This document shows, in pieces, positions 39,094 through 47,218 of a DNA stretch of 54,199 nt (position 1 is the stretch's first letter; each line of letters starts with the position of its first letter). The DNA comes from a virus. The position numbers and the translations under genes are program-made. Below the pieces are notes generated by a model. It was not told the DNA's origin and did no database searches. It saw only the letters and a program-made list of their open reading frames with translations. The stretch lies in IMG/VR virus record IMGVR_UViG_3300032053_000099, positions 1-54,199 of that record; one strand, given 5' to 3'.

Positions 39094-41808
39094 ATGTCTG
39101 CTCACGTCGCTAACCCTGAGAATGCGCCTCACACAAAGGCCAGAGCGATGCCCGTTTCTACGCCGAAGCGAGCAGCCGCCGTCTCCAAGATCCAGCAAGC
39201 CGGAGACAAGTTCAATACTGGCACGGAGTACAAGCAAGACGACAACGTGCTCCTGACGTTGCTGCCTACTGCCAAGTTCCCTGTCTCTCTCGTCCATGCT
39301 CCTGGCATTACTTCCCCGCTAACGCCCGAAGCAGTCCTGGGCCTCACGGAGCCGGACAAAGCGGCGCAAGGCGACCATATCAACTATCTGAGGGAAGCCG
39401 CCGTCGTCGCTGACATTGACGCCAAGCTGATAGTCAGTGAGCCCAGCGAGATGCGCCGTGGCTGCTTCCGTGAAGTGCATTTCAAGTCCTTGGACGAGTG
39501 GATGAACAGTAAGCACTACCGGAAGCTACGCGAATCCCGGCTGAGGGGTCATGCCATACTGGAAGCCGTTCGCAGACAGGAACGGGAGCAGGATGCTCAG
39601 TTACGAGAATTTAAGCAAGAGGACGAAGACGGTGTATCAGAAACTCCCTACCAGGATACACATCCGGGCATCCGGCTCGACCCTCGCATTGCAGCCAGGT
39701 TCCGGGAAGCTGATGGGCCTATTATAAACCGGCTGAGAGAAGCCATTGGTGACCAGGCGGATATCTTTGCCCAGGACTCTGACCAGACAGCGGTGTCAGC
39801 AGACGCCTGGAGCAGCGGGCGAGATATTGAGTTCACGCCATTGATGGCAGGCCCATACAACAAGCAACTGTATTTCGCGGACTACCTCACGATGCACGCC
39901 CTTGCTCATGAAGCCGCCAATCACAACCCTATTGCCAAGCGTATAGCACAGGTCATCCCCCAGTTCGTGTTGGGCAAATCTGTCAAAGCTACCGTGATGA
40001 AGGCAGCCTTGCCGACGGGCAAGAAGGTCAAGCAGGGGAACAAAGTAGTAGACCAGGTCGTTGATTACAAGCGCAAATCACAAGCTATCCTAGATGAGCA
40101 TTGGCACAAGAACAGGATGCTGATACGTTCCAAGTCCATCCTACGTGACTTAGTGGTATTTGGAGAACAATTCATTCGCTACTTCAATGCACCGTGGGGC
40201 TTGAAGATCAGGCAATTGGACCCTAGCACCGTTTGGGAAATCGTAACGGACGTAGATGACTTGGAAACAGTTTTCTGGTTGCATCAACAGTACCCCACCC
40301 GTTTCCTCTGGATGACCGATGTTGGTGTTCCTACCATCAAGTACATCATCCGTCAGGTGCCCGGACCGCTATTCTACCACATGAAGATCAACGCCTCGGC
40401 CGGTGAGGTCCGTGGCCGAAGCGAATTATTTGCTATACTTGGTTGGCTCAAGAGGCTGAAGGAGTTCTCGAGTGATAGAGTGGTTCGGAACAAAGTCGCT
40501 AACCTGTTCTGTCTGGACATCTCAGTGGAAGGTGGGCCGCAGGACGTCGAGAACGTCCGCGCTCAGTTTGTCACTCCGCCGACTCCAGGCAGCTTCTTCA
40601 TACACAACAAGGCCGCTGAAATCCAGGGCATCCGTGCCGAGATAGGCGCTGGTGATGTTACCAGCGATTGGGAGATGCTACTGACCGTCATATCTGCTGG
40701 CGCAGGTATCAGCAAGGAATACTTGGGTATCTCCTCAGGTGGGAGCAAGGCTGGCGCTTTAGTAGGCACAGAGCCAGACATCAAGACGTTTGAAACATAC
40801 CAGGAGATCATGGAGGACTTCTACCAGCAGGATGCCCAGCGCGTGTTCGACAGATCCAAGGAAATGGGCCGCTTGCCAAAGGGCCTCGATGTCCAGGTGG
40901 AGATGACTTACCCGGCTATCGCCGAGGAGAACCGCAGTGAGAAGCTGAAGGACATCGCCTTCGAAGAGAGCATGAGCCATATGTCGCATCGGCGAGCGGC
41001 TTCTATGGCTACCAAGGAGCTTGGCATCACCGAGTACGACTACGACGACGAGCAGCGGCAAATCGCCGAGGAAGACGCCCAGAAGCAATTGATGATCAAC
41101 CAGGCTTACGGCCAGCTTGTGAAAGGCGCTGACAGCAGCAAGACAGCGCAAGGTGGCTCGGCGGCAGGTGCTCAGGGCGGACAAGGCGGGCAGGGTGCAA
41201 CGTCTGGTGGTATGGGCAAGACTGCCAAGGCTCCTACCAGCACGCCGACGGGCGAAAGCAAGAAAGGCTGGCAAGGGCGGGACCCCCGCGAAGTGCGCGA
41301 AGCCATATTGCATGAGACTCACCGGCTGCGTGTATCCCGGAAAGGGCTGAGGGAGTCTCAGGAAATGGGTGTTAAGGGAATGAAGTGGGGAGAGCAGCAT
41401 CCTAGCTCTATTGGTAAGCGGTTCAGCCGTCATGACGTCGGGAACTTTGATTGGAAGGCGCGTCATCTTGGTACAAACGCTGATGAGGAGCCTACAGCAG
41501 AGGATATTGAAAAGCTAGTGACTGACAACACAGTCTTGACGCCGACGAAGCAGCAACTCGATGGGTTCCTCCAATCTGCCAGGTATGCGTACCAACAGAC
41601 GCACAAACAGAAAGAAGCCTCCAATCTCTCCGTCGGTCGTAAGCGCCAGCTTCAACCCAATCGCCAGCAGCTATCGCAGTTCACTCCAAAGCGGGTGCGT
41701 GACCAGAAGAGCATGGACCGCAACGACATCGTAACACGCGGTCGCCGTGCCGTCCATGGCAAGTACAACGAAGCCAAATCCCGCCGTCGCTTTCCAAGAC
41801 TCAAATAG
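39094..41808 (+). CDS. Portal protein with C-terminal GMKWG tag and RFPR end
   Basis: 904 aa, large for a portal (~450-600). The core (~270-660) shows portal features: SILRDLVVFGEQFIRYF, IRQLDPSTVWEIVTD, FFIHNKAAEIQG, ISKEYLGISSGG and a helical stem/clip region. A Gly/Gln/Ser-rich linker (~690-730) leads to MGVKGMKWGEQHP (~763) and a basic tail ending RRRFPRLK. The N-terminal ~200 residues are extra. Known: portals form the DNA entry ring bound by TerL. The tag shared with four upstream products suggests a common docking or packaging signal. Confidence 0.85.
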   Translation: MSAHVANPENAPHTKARAMPVSTPKRAAAVSKIQQAGDKFNTGTEYKQDDNVLLTLLPTAKFPVSLVHAPGITSPLTPEAVLGLTEPDKAAQGDHINYLREAAVVADIDAKLIVSEPSEMRRGCFREVHFKSLDEWMNSKHYRKLRESRLRGHAILEAVRRQEREQDAQLREFKQEDEDGVSETPYQDTHPGIRLDPRIAARFREADGPIINRLREAIGDQADIFAQDSDQTAVSADAWSSGRDIEFTPLMAGPYNKQLYFADYLTMHALAHEAANHNPIAKRIAQVIPQFVLGKSVKATVMKAALPTGKKVKQGNKVVDQVVDYKRKSQAILDEHWHKNRMLIRSKSILRDLVVFGEQFIRYFNAPWGLKIRQLDPSTVWEIVTDVDDLETVFWLHQQYPTRFLWMTDVGVPTIKYIIRQVPGPLFYHMKINASAGEVRGRSELFAILGWLKRLKEFSSDRVVRNKVANLFCLDISVEGGPQDVENVRAQFVTPPTPGSFFIHNKAAEIQGIRAEIGAGDVTSDWEMLLTVISAGAGISKEYLGISSGGSKAGALVGTEPDIKTFETYQEIMEDFYQQDAQRVFDRSKEMGRLPKGLDVQVEMTYPAIAEENRSEKLKDIAFEESMSHMSHRRAASMATKELGITEYDYDDEQRQIAEEDAQKQLMINQAYGQLVKGADSSKTAQGGSAAGAQGGQGGQGATSGGMGKTAKAPTSTPTGESKKGWQGRDPREVREAILHETHRLRVSRKGLRESQEMGVKGMKWGEQHPSSIGKRFSRHDVGNFDWKARHLGTNADEEPTAEDIEKLVTDNTVLTPTKQQLDGFLQSARYAYQQTHKQKEASNLSVGRKRQLQPNRQQLSQFTPKRVRDQKSMDRNDIVTRGRRAVHGKYNEAKSRRRFPRLK

Positions 41809-41821
41809 TGGGAGGGTGTTT

Positions 41822-42238
41822 ATGAAGCAAGAACAAAAGACGCCGGTCGTGCCTAGGCGAGCAGGCTGGGCAATCAAATCCGGGTTGTCTAACTACGAGG
41901 AGCTGCAATACCATCCGTTGCGCCTGGAGCTGGACTGGAAGAGGAACCCCGAGGACGCCCGGTTGTTCTATGGCATACAGAAGTCCCGAGTGCCTTGGCT
42001 CCTAGACGTGCTAGATTACGTGTCCAAACTGAGGATGCCAGACGCGCCAAGGAACCGATTCTTGCAGCAAGCCGCTGCTATGACAGTCAAACATGGGAAA
42101 GATGGATTGGCCACAGCGGAGCAGTACTTCCGTAACGGCGATCTAGGCCGTGCGCTTATCCAGCAGGACATCGTTCTCCAGTTGGCGCACTCGGCACTCC
42201 TCAATTTTTACAAGGCACTGGAGCTGGAAGTAGCGTAG
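41822..42238 (+). CDS. Head-region protein of unknown function, 138 aa
   Basis: ATG 41822 after GTGGGAGGG. Mixed protein with YHPLRLELDWKRNPED, FYGIQKSRVPWLLDVLDYV and a C-terminal helical bundle. Directly after the portal, so probably structural or assembly-related. Confidence 0.55.
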   Translation: MKQEQKTPVVPRRAGWAIKSGLSNYEELQYHPLRLELDWKRNPEDARLFYGIQKSRVPWLLDVLDYVSKLRMPDAPRNRFLQQAAAMTVKHGKDGLATAEQYFRNGDLGRALIQQDIVLQLAHSALLNFYKALELEVA

Positions 42239-42261
42239 TAACTAATAAGGGGGTAGCTATT

Positions 42262-42570
42262 ATGGAAATAGGACAACGTCCTCCGCTCCACATCCTCAAG
42301 GCTCTGCTCAACGCCGAGCTTCTTCAGCCTTGCAACATCGACGCCCCAAGAGGTGTTGATGTCACCGAGACGCTGTATCCTAACACGATCATCTTGTTCA
42401 CGGGCACCGGGGCAGTGGTATTCGGTGGCTTTCCCTTGCCTGGCTCAGTCGGAGACCACGTCCTTGCAGGCACCGTTGGCGAGTGCTACAAGGTCAAGGT
42501 CATCTACGACAGGAACACGTCGGGCATCGTGGGGATCAAGTTCGTGAAGGGCGTTGTTGAGCCGAGCTAG
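42262..42570 (+). CDS. Beta-rich head-region protein, 102 aa
   Basis: AAGGGGGTAGCTATT before the ATG. Strands TIILFTGTGAVVFGGFPLPG, GTVGECYKVKVIYD and GIVGIKFVKG suggest a small beta barrel (first quoted stretch is 20 residues). Possibly a decoration or joining protein; not recognised. Confidence 0.5.
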   Translation: MEIGQRPPLHILKALLNAELLQPCNIDAPRGVDVTETLYPNTIILFTGTGAVVFGGFPLPGSVGDHVLAGTVGECYKVKVIYDRNTSGIVGIKFVKGVVEPS

Positions 42571-42600
42571 ACATCCTGGTAGGCAGTAAAGGAGAATCTC

Positions 42601-43155
42601 ATGTACGCAACTGTAGCATCGGTAAGCGGTGACTGCTACCTGAAGCGCGATGGTGTAGTCTCAAGGCTGCAAGCCGACGACGACATCCTCGCCGGCGATC
42701 TAATTCGGACTTGGGATGGCATCGTCACTCTGAACTTTGCCAGGGGCGGGAGCATGGAAATCGGTCATGCAGGCCGTCTAAATGTCCCGATCGCCCTTGG
42801 CCCCGACGATTGGCTCGATGCCGTCTGGGCAGAGGTACGAGACTGGCTGGTAACTGCTAACGACTTCTGGCTAGGCGACAACCCCTCAGATAACTTCTCT
42901 CGGGAGGACCGTGGCTGGATGGGCTGTATTGGCGCGCCAGAGGAGACCATCGTCTCGCTGATCAACTTCGATAACCAGCAATGCACCGAAATGGACCTGA
43001 CAGACGTTGAGGGCAGAATCTTGGATGCAGGGTACGAGATCACCGATTCACCCTCAGGTCCCACCATCACTGAGCATCAAGAGATCGATGGTGTGGACAT
43101 GCTGTTCACCTACGACCTGGACCCCTCTGACTTCGCAAACCTGGCCGTGGCCTAG
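42601..43155 (+). CDS. FecR-like beta domain protein, 184 aa
   Basis: The N-terminal ~60 residues follow the FecR/adhesin-retention pattern (VASVSGDCYLKRDGVV, DDDILAGDLIRTWDGIVTLNF; quoted in part) with a gain of 'GDxIxT..g.v.l.f..G...ei'. The C-terminus is acidic. Last gene of the head block before the strong hairpin at 43178. Role unknown. Confidence 0.5.
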   Translation: MYATVASVSGDCYLKRDGVVSRLQADDDILAGDLIRTWDGIVTLNFARGGSMEIGHAGRLNVPIALGPDDWLDAVWAEVRDWLVTANDFWLGDNPSDNFSREDRGWMGCIGAPEETIVSLINFDNQQCTEMDLTDVEGRILDAGYEITDSPSGPTITEHQEIDGVDMLFTYDLDPSDFANLAVA

Positions 43156-43177
43156 CGGGTTTCATCTGTCTCTTTAG

Positions 43178-43212
43178 TGCAGCTTGGCATGACGTTTCTA
43201 TGCCAAGCTGCA
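43178..43212 (+). terminator. Strong hairpin ending the head block
   Basis: 13-bp perfect stem TGCAGCTTGGCAT 43178-43190 / ATGCCAAGCTGCA 43200-43212 with a 9-nt loop. TCTTTAG lies before and TTAG after. Probable bidirectional-looking terminator. Confidence 0.7.
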
Positions 43213-43369
43213 TTAGCTGTAGGACGCCCCAGGACGCGTTGTAACACCCTTTCCGGCCCTTTCCCCGTTAAAAGCCTGCCATCGGTCTTAAAATGCCCGC
43301 TAGACCCCTAGAATCGGCTTCCCCCGAGCCTTCCAACCCTCAAAAGCGTGTACGCTCTCGTGCGTGCTG

Positions 43370-43379
43370 GCGTTTCATT
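43370..43379 (+). promoter_or_regulatory. GCGTTTCATT element
   Basis: Exact copy, 60 bases before the short leader frame at 43430, within the 440-base control region. Confidence 0.45.
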
Positions 43380-43534
43380 AGGTTGTGTAGTACTCTATCT
43401 GTTCTGGTTTCACAACGAGGAGGCCGCTATGGCGGAGGCAACAGACAGTCGTCCAGTCTCATACCTCTGAGAACCGGGCTCTCGGCGGTTGCTTCCCTGT
43501 ACATCACTAACTAACCGATCAGAAGGAAAGCGAA

Positions 43535-43567
43535 CGTGAGAGCCGAAAGGGAAAAGGCTCTCACGTA
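43535..43567 (+). terminator. 11-bp hairpin ACGTGAGAGCC / GGCTCTCACGT
   Basis: Perfect stem 43535-43545/43557-43567 with an A/G-rich 11-nt loop. It could be an attenuator for the 43656 gene. Confidence 0.5.
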
Positions 43568-43655
43568 GAGCATCGAAAAGCCTTTCAGGTGATCACGTCG
43601 AACCTCAACTTGCCTCCAACCCTGAAGTCTTATCGGTGCTCTACGGGAGGGCCAT

Positions 43656-43928
43656 ATGGCAAAGCAAGTCGGAATTGCAGTTTCTGTTTCTGTCCAACGG
43701 GCAGCAGAGCAGGGCGACGACGAATTCCCATATCAGGCCAAAGTAGAACTAGGAACGCGGCTTCTGGGGGAAGACAAAGTTCTCACCATGTCTGCTGCTA
43801 TACGCTTCTTGATATGCACCATCGAGAAGCATGAATCGTTGTTAGTCAGTAAGCTGCACACACAAGTGAGGGAGCTTTACGATGACAAAGAAAAAGAAGG
43901 TAAGGCGCAAGAAGCCAACAAAGGCTGA
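43656..43928 (+). CDS. Small protein, 90 aa
   Basis: CGGGAGGGCC before the ATG. N-terminal strands GIAVSVSVQRAAEQG and YQAKVELGTRLL, then helices (AAIRFLICTIEKH) and a charged tail. First gene of the accessory block. Not recognised. Confidence 0.6.
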   Translation: MAKQVGIAVSVSVQRAAEQGDDEFPYQAKVELGTRLLGEDKVLTMSAAIRFLICTIEKHESLLVSKLHTQVRELYDDKEKEGKAQEANKG

Positions 43929-44016
43929 CTTTGAGAAGTGCCTCAGCGATCCCAAGCTCGCAAGTATTTCAGGTGAGCTAATGTCGGACATCCCACCAAG
44001 GAGGAAGCACCAATGA
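43882..44016 (+). CDS. Basic peptide, 44 aa
   Basis: Overlaps the previous gene by 47 nt; GAGGGAGC precedes the ATG. Starts MTKKKKVRRKKPTKADFEKC. ATGA overlap with the next gene. Unknown. Confidence 0.45.
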   Translation: MTKKKKVRRKKPTKADFEKCLSDPKLASISGELMSDIPPRRKHQ

Positions 44017-44243
44017 CACCTGTTGACTTCGACATATTCCACTTCATCGGAGCCGCGTTCGTGGCTGTCATGGCTCTCCTAGGTGGCATGTTCGCATTGG
44101 ATGCCGTGTTTAAGCATCCTATCACAGACCTGTTTCGTAGGAAGCAACATCGCCAGTTCGAAGTGAGGAAGAAGTACCATGCTAAAGAAATACGTCCTGC
44201 AGTGCGAGAGATGTCGCGCCGAGGAAACCTTCCAAGCTCGTAG
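44013..44243 (+). CDS. Membrane protein, 76 aa
   Basis: One strong span (FIGAAFVAVMALLGGMFAL, ~11-29), then a long basic cytosolic tail (FRRKQHRQFEVRKKYHAKE). Coupled by ATGA; AAGGAGGAAG upstream. Unknown role. Confidence 0.55.
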   Translation: MTPVDFDIFHFIGAAFVAVMALLGGMFALDAVFKHPITDLFRRKQHRQFEVRKKYHAKEIRPAVREMSRRGNLPSS

Positions 44244-44502
44244 CCGTGTCAAGGCGCGCGTCCAGGCCCATGCTAATGGCTAGGCCAGCACTTCAGTAGA
44301 GTCGCCTGCTGCCAGGCACGTCTGTCCCAAGTGTGCTCTCAATTGCCCATCGCTGACGCCCGGCGGAGTGCCTTTCAAGCAGTCCATATTCGTGGGGGTG
44401 CTGTCGGCCGAGTCTATCAAGTTGTTTGGAGTAGAGAGGCAGAGGCGTCCCAAACACGAGTTGGATCACAGAAAGAAAGCGAGGTCAGTATGTGCAACGT
44501 GA
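44179..44502 (+). pseudogene. Zinc-ribbon gene interrupted by an in-frame TAG
   Basis: From ATG 44179 the frame gives MLKKYVLQCERCRAEE and stops at TAG 44281 after 34 codons (..QAHANG). The same frame then continues open to 44502 and supplies the second half of a zinc ribbon, HVCPKCALNC. Related small phage proteins often have a Trp at the stop position, one base from TGG. So this is either a nonsense mutant, a sequencing error, or a truncated but used peptide. Confidence 0.5.
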
Positions 44503-45023
44503 ATACTAGCGGCTGGAAACACTCTATCTGTGACAAGTGCTGGGGGGAGAACTATGCCGCTTGTCTCAATCGTGGAGGTCCACATCGGACTAGCAATCGT
44601 ACTCTGCAAGTCTGCTGCTTCTGTGGTGAGAAGCATAGGAGCGGCGTGTTCATTTGTCGCGATCCACAGGACGAAGTGCTGAAATGCAAAGGCCAGCACG
44701 TGCGTATGCAGCAAAGCAAGGTAGAGATTTACGACGCGTCCGACCGCGCTGTTTGGCATCGCAGACGAATCATGGATGACGGCTGTTTCTGCGTCGCCAT
44801 GCAGCTTCGCCTCACTGGCCACTGGTACCTGAGGATACACTACCACTTCTCGTCGGACGTGTCAATCGTTCAACCTGTAGTCCGACTGAGAGAACTGGCA
44901 TTGAAGAGGTACAGCAAGGCGGCGCTGGCTAAACCCGATCGCTTTGCCCAAGATGGCTACGAGCCGAAACGTGATTGTTGGTGCATCCCTCTGGTTCCCA
45001 AGCGGTGGTGCCACGCGCACTAA
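44490..45023 (+). CDS. Cys-rich zinc protein with extension, 177 aa
   Basis: Start ATG 44490 after GCGAGGTCAGT. Residues 1-75 follow a common small phage pattern: W.HSICDKCW, then VCCFCGEKHRSGVF and CKGQH. The extra ~100 residues (WYLRIHYHFSS, LRELALKRYSKAAL) end with CWCIPLVPKRWCHAH. Likely binds zinc; function unknown. Confidence 0.6.
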   Translation: MCNVNTSGWKHSICDKCWGENYAACLNRGGPHRTSNRTLQVCCFCGEKHRSGVFICRDPQDEVLKCKGQHVRMQQSKVEIYDASDRAVWHRRRIMDDGCFCVAMQLRLTGHWYLRIHYHFSSDVSIVQPVVRLRELALKRYSKAALAKPDRFAQDGYEPKRDCWCIPLVPKRWCHAH

Positions 45024-45067
45024 TCTGGTCGGAGGACCTTAAACTCAATCGAAAGGAGAACAAGCCT

Positions 45068-45367
45068 ATGAGTGAGATAGAGAAGGACATGAAGCAAGCC
45101 CTTGGTGGAGTCGGACCCAAGCGTCTCCCAGCCGCGATCGCGGCCATGGAGCGCCTCGGCAAAGCAGTCAATCAGGTCGCCAACGACGCGGACGACCTAT
45201 TCGTGGCGTTGCTGCCAGCACTGTCCAGCGAATTACCAAGCCGGGGCAAAGGCGCGACGGAAGAGGCCAGCGGCTGCAAGTTCGTGGACCGCGTCAACGC
45301 GCAAGCCAAGACCCTGGAGAACCTGGCGGCGCAACTCAAGGAGGCTGAATCCCGGTTGAGCCTGTAG
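45068..45367 (+). CDS. Helical protein, 99 aa
   Basis: GAAAGGAG upstream of ATG 45068. Helices with IEKDMKQALGGVG, LGKAVNQVANDADDLF and LENLAAQLKEAESRL. Followed by a 12-bp hairpin. Not recognised. Confidence 0.6.
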   Translation: MSEIEKDMKQALGGVGPKRLPAAIAAMERLGKAVNQVANDADDLFVALLPALSSELPSRGKGATEEASGCKFVDRVNAQAKTLENLAAQLKEAESRLSL

Positions 45368-45380
45368 AGCCACGTTACCA

Positions 45381-45420
45381 AGTAGCTCCCAGTCTCTGAC
45401 TCTAGGGGCTGGGAGCTACT
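45381..45420 (+). terminator. 12-bp hairpin AGTAGCTCCCAG / CTGGGAGCTACT
   Basis: Perfect stem 45381-45392/45409-45420, 16-nt loop. Ends the 43656-45367 run. Confidence 0.65.
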
Positions 45421-45431
45421 GCTATCATACA

Positions 45432-45614
45432 ATGACGAAGGTACTGAAGGACGGAGAGCCGCTGATCCTAAGCAACAGGGAACTGTTCCGTTTCACGTGT
45501 TGTGACTGTGGGTTGACCCACAACGTGGTCATTGTCTCAGAGAATAGAACTATCGCCATTGCTGTGGCCAGAAACAAAAGAGCTACAGCAGCCAGGAGGC
45601 GTAAATGTACGTGA
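45432..45614 (+). CDS. Small zinc-knuckle protein, 60 aa
   Basis: CCDCGLTHNVVIV holds a C-x2-C pair after a beta hairpin; basic C-terminus KRATAARRRKCT. Weak start (no clear Shine-Dalgarno), overlapping a 20-codon frame. Unknown. Confidence 0.5.
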   Translation: MTKVLKDGEPLILSNRELFRFTCCDCGLTHNVVIVSENRTIAIAVARNKRATAARRRKCT

Positions 45615-45667
45615 AGGCTTTGGAAGCTACACAGCCAATCCATCAAGTGGTGGAGATTGAGGTCTGA
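45605..45667 (+). CDS. 20-codon peptide
   Basis: AGGAGGCGTAA precedes ATG 45605, and the frame MYVKALEATQPIHQVVEIEV ends at 45667. The strong ribosome-binding site is the only support. May be a real micropeptide or a coupling leader for the next gene. Confidence 0.35.
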   Translation: MYVKALEATQPIHQVVEIEV

Positions 45668-45679
45668 GGAGGAGGAATC

Positions 45680-45910
45680 ATGAGCAAGAGCGAACAAGAC
45701 CACGAAAGAGCAGCAGTGGAGACAGTGAGGGTGGAAGAGATCCTGAAAGCCGCCAACGTGGGAGTGGAGTCAGTTACACCTGTCTACCAGGTGAATCTGA
45801 ACGCCCATGTAACGGAGTTCCATCTCACCGAAGGCTTGGTGCTCTGGCTGATGCATGGTAGAAAGCCAACGAAACCTGTGCCACCTGGCCTTCGCTTTGG
45901 TGGTCACTAG
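45680..45910 (+). CDS. Small protein, 76 aa
   Basis: GAGGAGGAATC before the ATG. Acidic N-terminal helix, then VYQVNLNAHVTEFHLTEG strands and a Pro-rich end. Not recognised. Confidence 0.6.
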   Translation: MSKSEQDHERAAVETVRVEEILKAANVGVESVTPVYQVNLNAHVTEFHLTEGLVLWLMHGRKPTKPVPPGLRFGGH

Positions 45911-45919
45911 GAGGGTAGC

Positions 45920-46267
45920 ATGTTCCACTTCTTTTGGCAGCACGATTGGAAGGAAGAGCAGCGCCAGCTCTACGAACAGAAGCGTCGCTACGTGAGAGGG
46001 TTCCAGGTAGAGGAGCCTTTCACTGTTCCTATCACCATGGTCCTCCAGAAGTGCGCTTGCGGCGCGATGCGCACTTGGGAGTTCGTCGGTCATCTCCCAG
46101 GAAAGGGGAAGGAGGCTGAGATGTTTAAGAACTGCAAGTATTGCAGCAAGCCCGCCGAAGGGAAGTGCGAAATCTGTGGTGCGCCCATCTGCCCAGATCA
46201 CACTGAGTACGCTAGGTACCTGGTAATCTGTACCCCATGCAAGGACAAGGAGGCAAGAGCGTCATGA
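45920..46267 (+). CDS. Multi-zinc-finger protein, 115 aa
   Basis: KCACGAMRTWEFVGH, then CKYCSKPAEGKCEICGAPIC, PDH and CTPC: at least eight Cys/His arranged like B-box or AN1-type cross-brace fingers. Known relatives mediate protein contacts. GGAGGGTAGC upstream; ATGA overlap downstream. Confidence 0.6.
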   Translation: MFHFFWQHDWKEEQRQLYEQKRRYVRGFQVEEPFTVPITMVLQKCACGAMRTWEFVGHLPGKGKEAEMFKNCKYCSKPAEGKCEICGAPICPDHTEYARYLVICTPCKDKEARAS

Positions 46268-46620
46268 ATACAAACACAAAGGTCACTAAAACAGACATGG
46301 CAAAAGGGGTACTTGCACTCGCCGTGATACTCGCCATCGGTACGGGCTGCACTGTGCAAGGCTTGAAGCACAGCGCATTCCTATCCATTGGCGTAGCCCT
46401 GGTGTCCTTCGTCGTTTACGCGAGGCTTCTGACCTGGGAATTGAGTAGGAGGCCTGGTTGGGAGTCTGACCCCAGTCCTAGCTACCCTCGGCATCTCAAC
46501 ACCCACCCGGACAAAGCTGTCTGCGCGAGTTGCGGCACTATCGCTTCGAATCATACAAGAGAGTTCTTGGCTGGTGGCTACTGCACAGGGTTCGTTTGTA
46601 GTAGCAGGGAGGAGGCTTAG
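46264..46620 (+). CDS. Membrane protein with C-terminal Cys pairs, 118 aa
   Basis: ATG 46264 in ATGA overlap. Two hydrophobic stretches (GVLALAVILAIGTGC; FLSIGVALVSFVVYARLL), then a soluble tail with CASCGT and GYCTGFVC, a zinc-ribbon pattern. Unknown. Confidence 0.55.
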   Translation: MNTNTKVTKTDMAKGVLALAVILAIGTGCTVQGLKHSAFLSIGVALVSFVVYARLLTWELSRRPGWESDPSPSYPRHLNTHPDKAVCASCGTIASNHTREFLAGGYCTGFVCSSREEA

Positions 46621-46621
46621 C

Positions 46622-46816
46622 ATGACCGTGAGTAGGTACAGCCCATCGTGGAGACGTTGGCTTCAGCGTCATTGCAAGTTTCTGTTCTCGGTCTGCCCCG
46701 GCAGGAACTACCACTGGCGCTGGGAACTCATCTGCCATTGTGTGGATGGCAATGAAACTGAGGAAGGCCCATCTGTATGGCAGTCAAGGACTAGGACGGC
46801 AAGTGGATCTGCTTGA
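46622..46816 (+). CDS. Small Trp/Cys-rich protein, 64 aa
   Basis: GGGAGGAGGCTTAGC precedes ATG 46622. Aromatic, basic N-terminus (RYSPSWRRWLQRHCKF) with CPGRNYHWRWELICHC. The 3' part beyond ~46750 may be unreliable. Unknown. Confidence 0.45.
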   Translation: MTVSRYSPSWRRWLQRHCKFLFSVCPGRNYHWRWELICHCVDGNETEEGPSVWQSRTRTASGSA

Positions 46817-46913
46817 CGGTGCGAGAGTGGCGTCACGTGGATCAAAGGCTAAAGCTGAAGGTTTGCCTTCCACCAGAGCAGGGTTACAAACGGGGTTAGA
46901 AAGGAGCATTTCC

Positions 46914-47168
46914 GTGGGAAAGCTAAAGAGCAAGTGCATAGTGAAGGACTGTCCTAACAAGCGCAGTCAAGGAGTGTTCGTAGGCGACCTGTGCGCGCCC
47001 TGCCACGATTTCATTACCACAGGAAAGGTAGACTTTGGGAACTGCCAGGCAGGCAGGAATGCGGTGAGCTTCGCTGCGTCAGGACTGAGCAAGCTGATCG
47101 AAACGCACGCCCGACAAGTCGCTGTAATCTTTAATCAGCTTCATCACCAGGTGACTTTCAGGCTGTAG
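46914..47168 (+). CDS. Small zinc-finger protein, 84 aa
   Basis: GTG 46914 chosen because GAAAGGAGC lies just upstream; the longer frame would invade the previous gene. CIVKDCPNKRSQGVFVGDLC..C is a common phage zinc-finger pattern (C-x4-C...C-x2-C). Helical C-terminus. Unknown role. Confidence 0.6.
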   Translation: MGKLKSKCIVKDCPNKRSQGVFVGDLCAPCHDFITTGKVDFGNCQAGRNAVSFAASGLSKLIETHARQVAVIFNQLHHQVTFRL

Positions 47169-47218
47169 CACAGCAGCAGAAGGGCACTAGAGTTCTACCC
47201 AGTCAGAAGGAGGTCAGT

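Larger units (their letters stand above)
43213..43655. promoter_or_regulatory. Control region before the small-gene block
   Basis: No long gene. Contains the GCGTTTCATT element (43370-43379) and a possible 13-codon leader at 43430 (ATG..CTC TGA) behind ACGAGGAGG. A second hairpin (43535-43567) overlaps a 10-codon GTG frame. The change from large head genes to tiny accessory genes happens here, so promoters are expected. Confidence 0.4.

Noticed and set aside
44281-44283. TAG recoding (alternative genetic code) in this phage
   Set aside because: Many genes, including the portal and the 443 gene, end cleanly with TAG before the next gene, so TAG is a normal stop.
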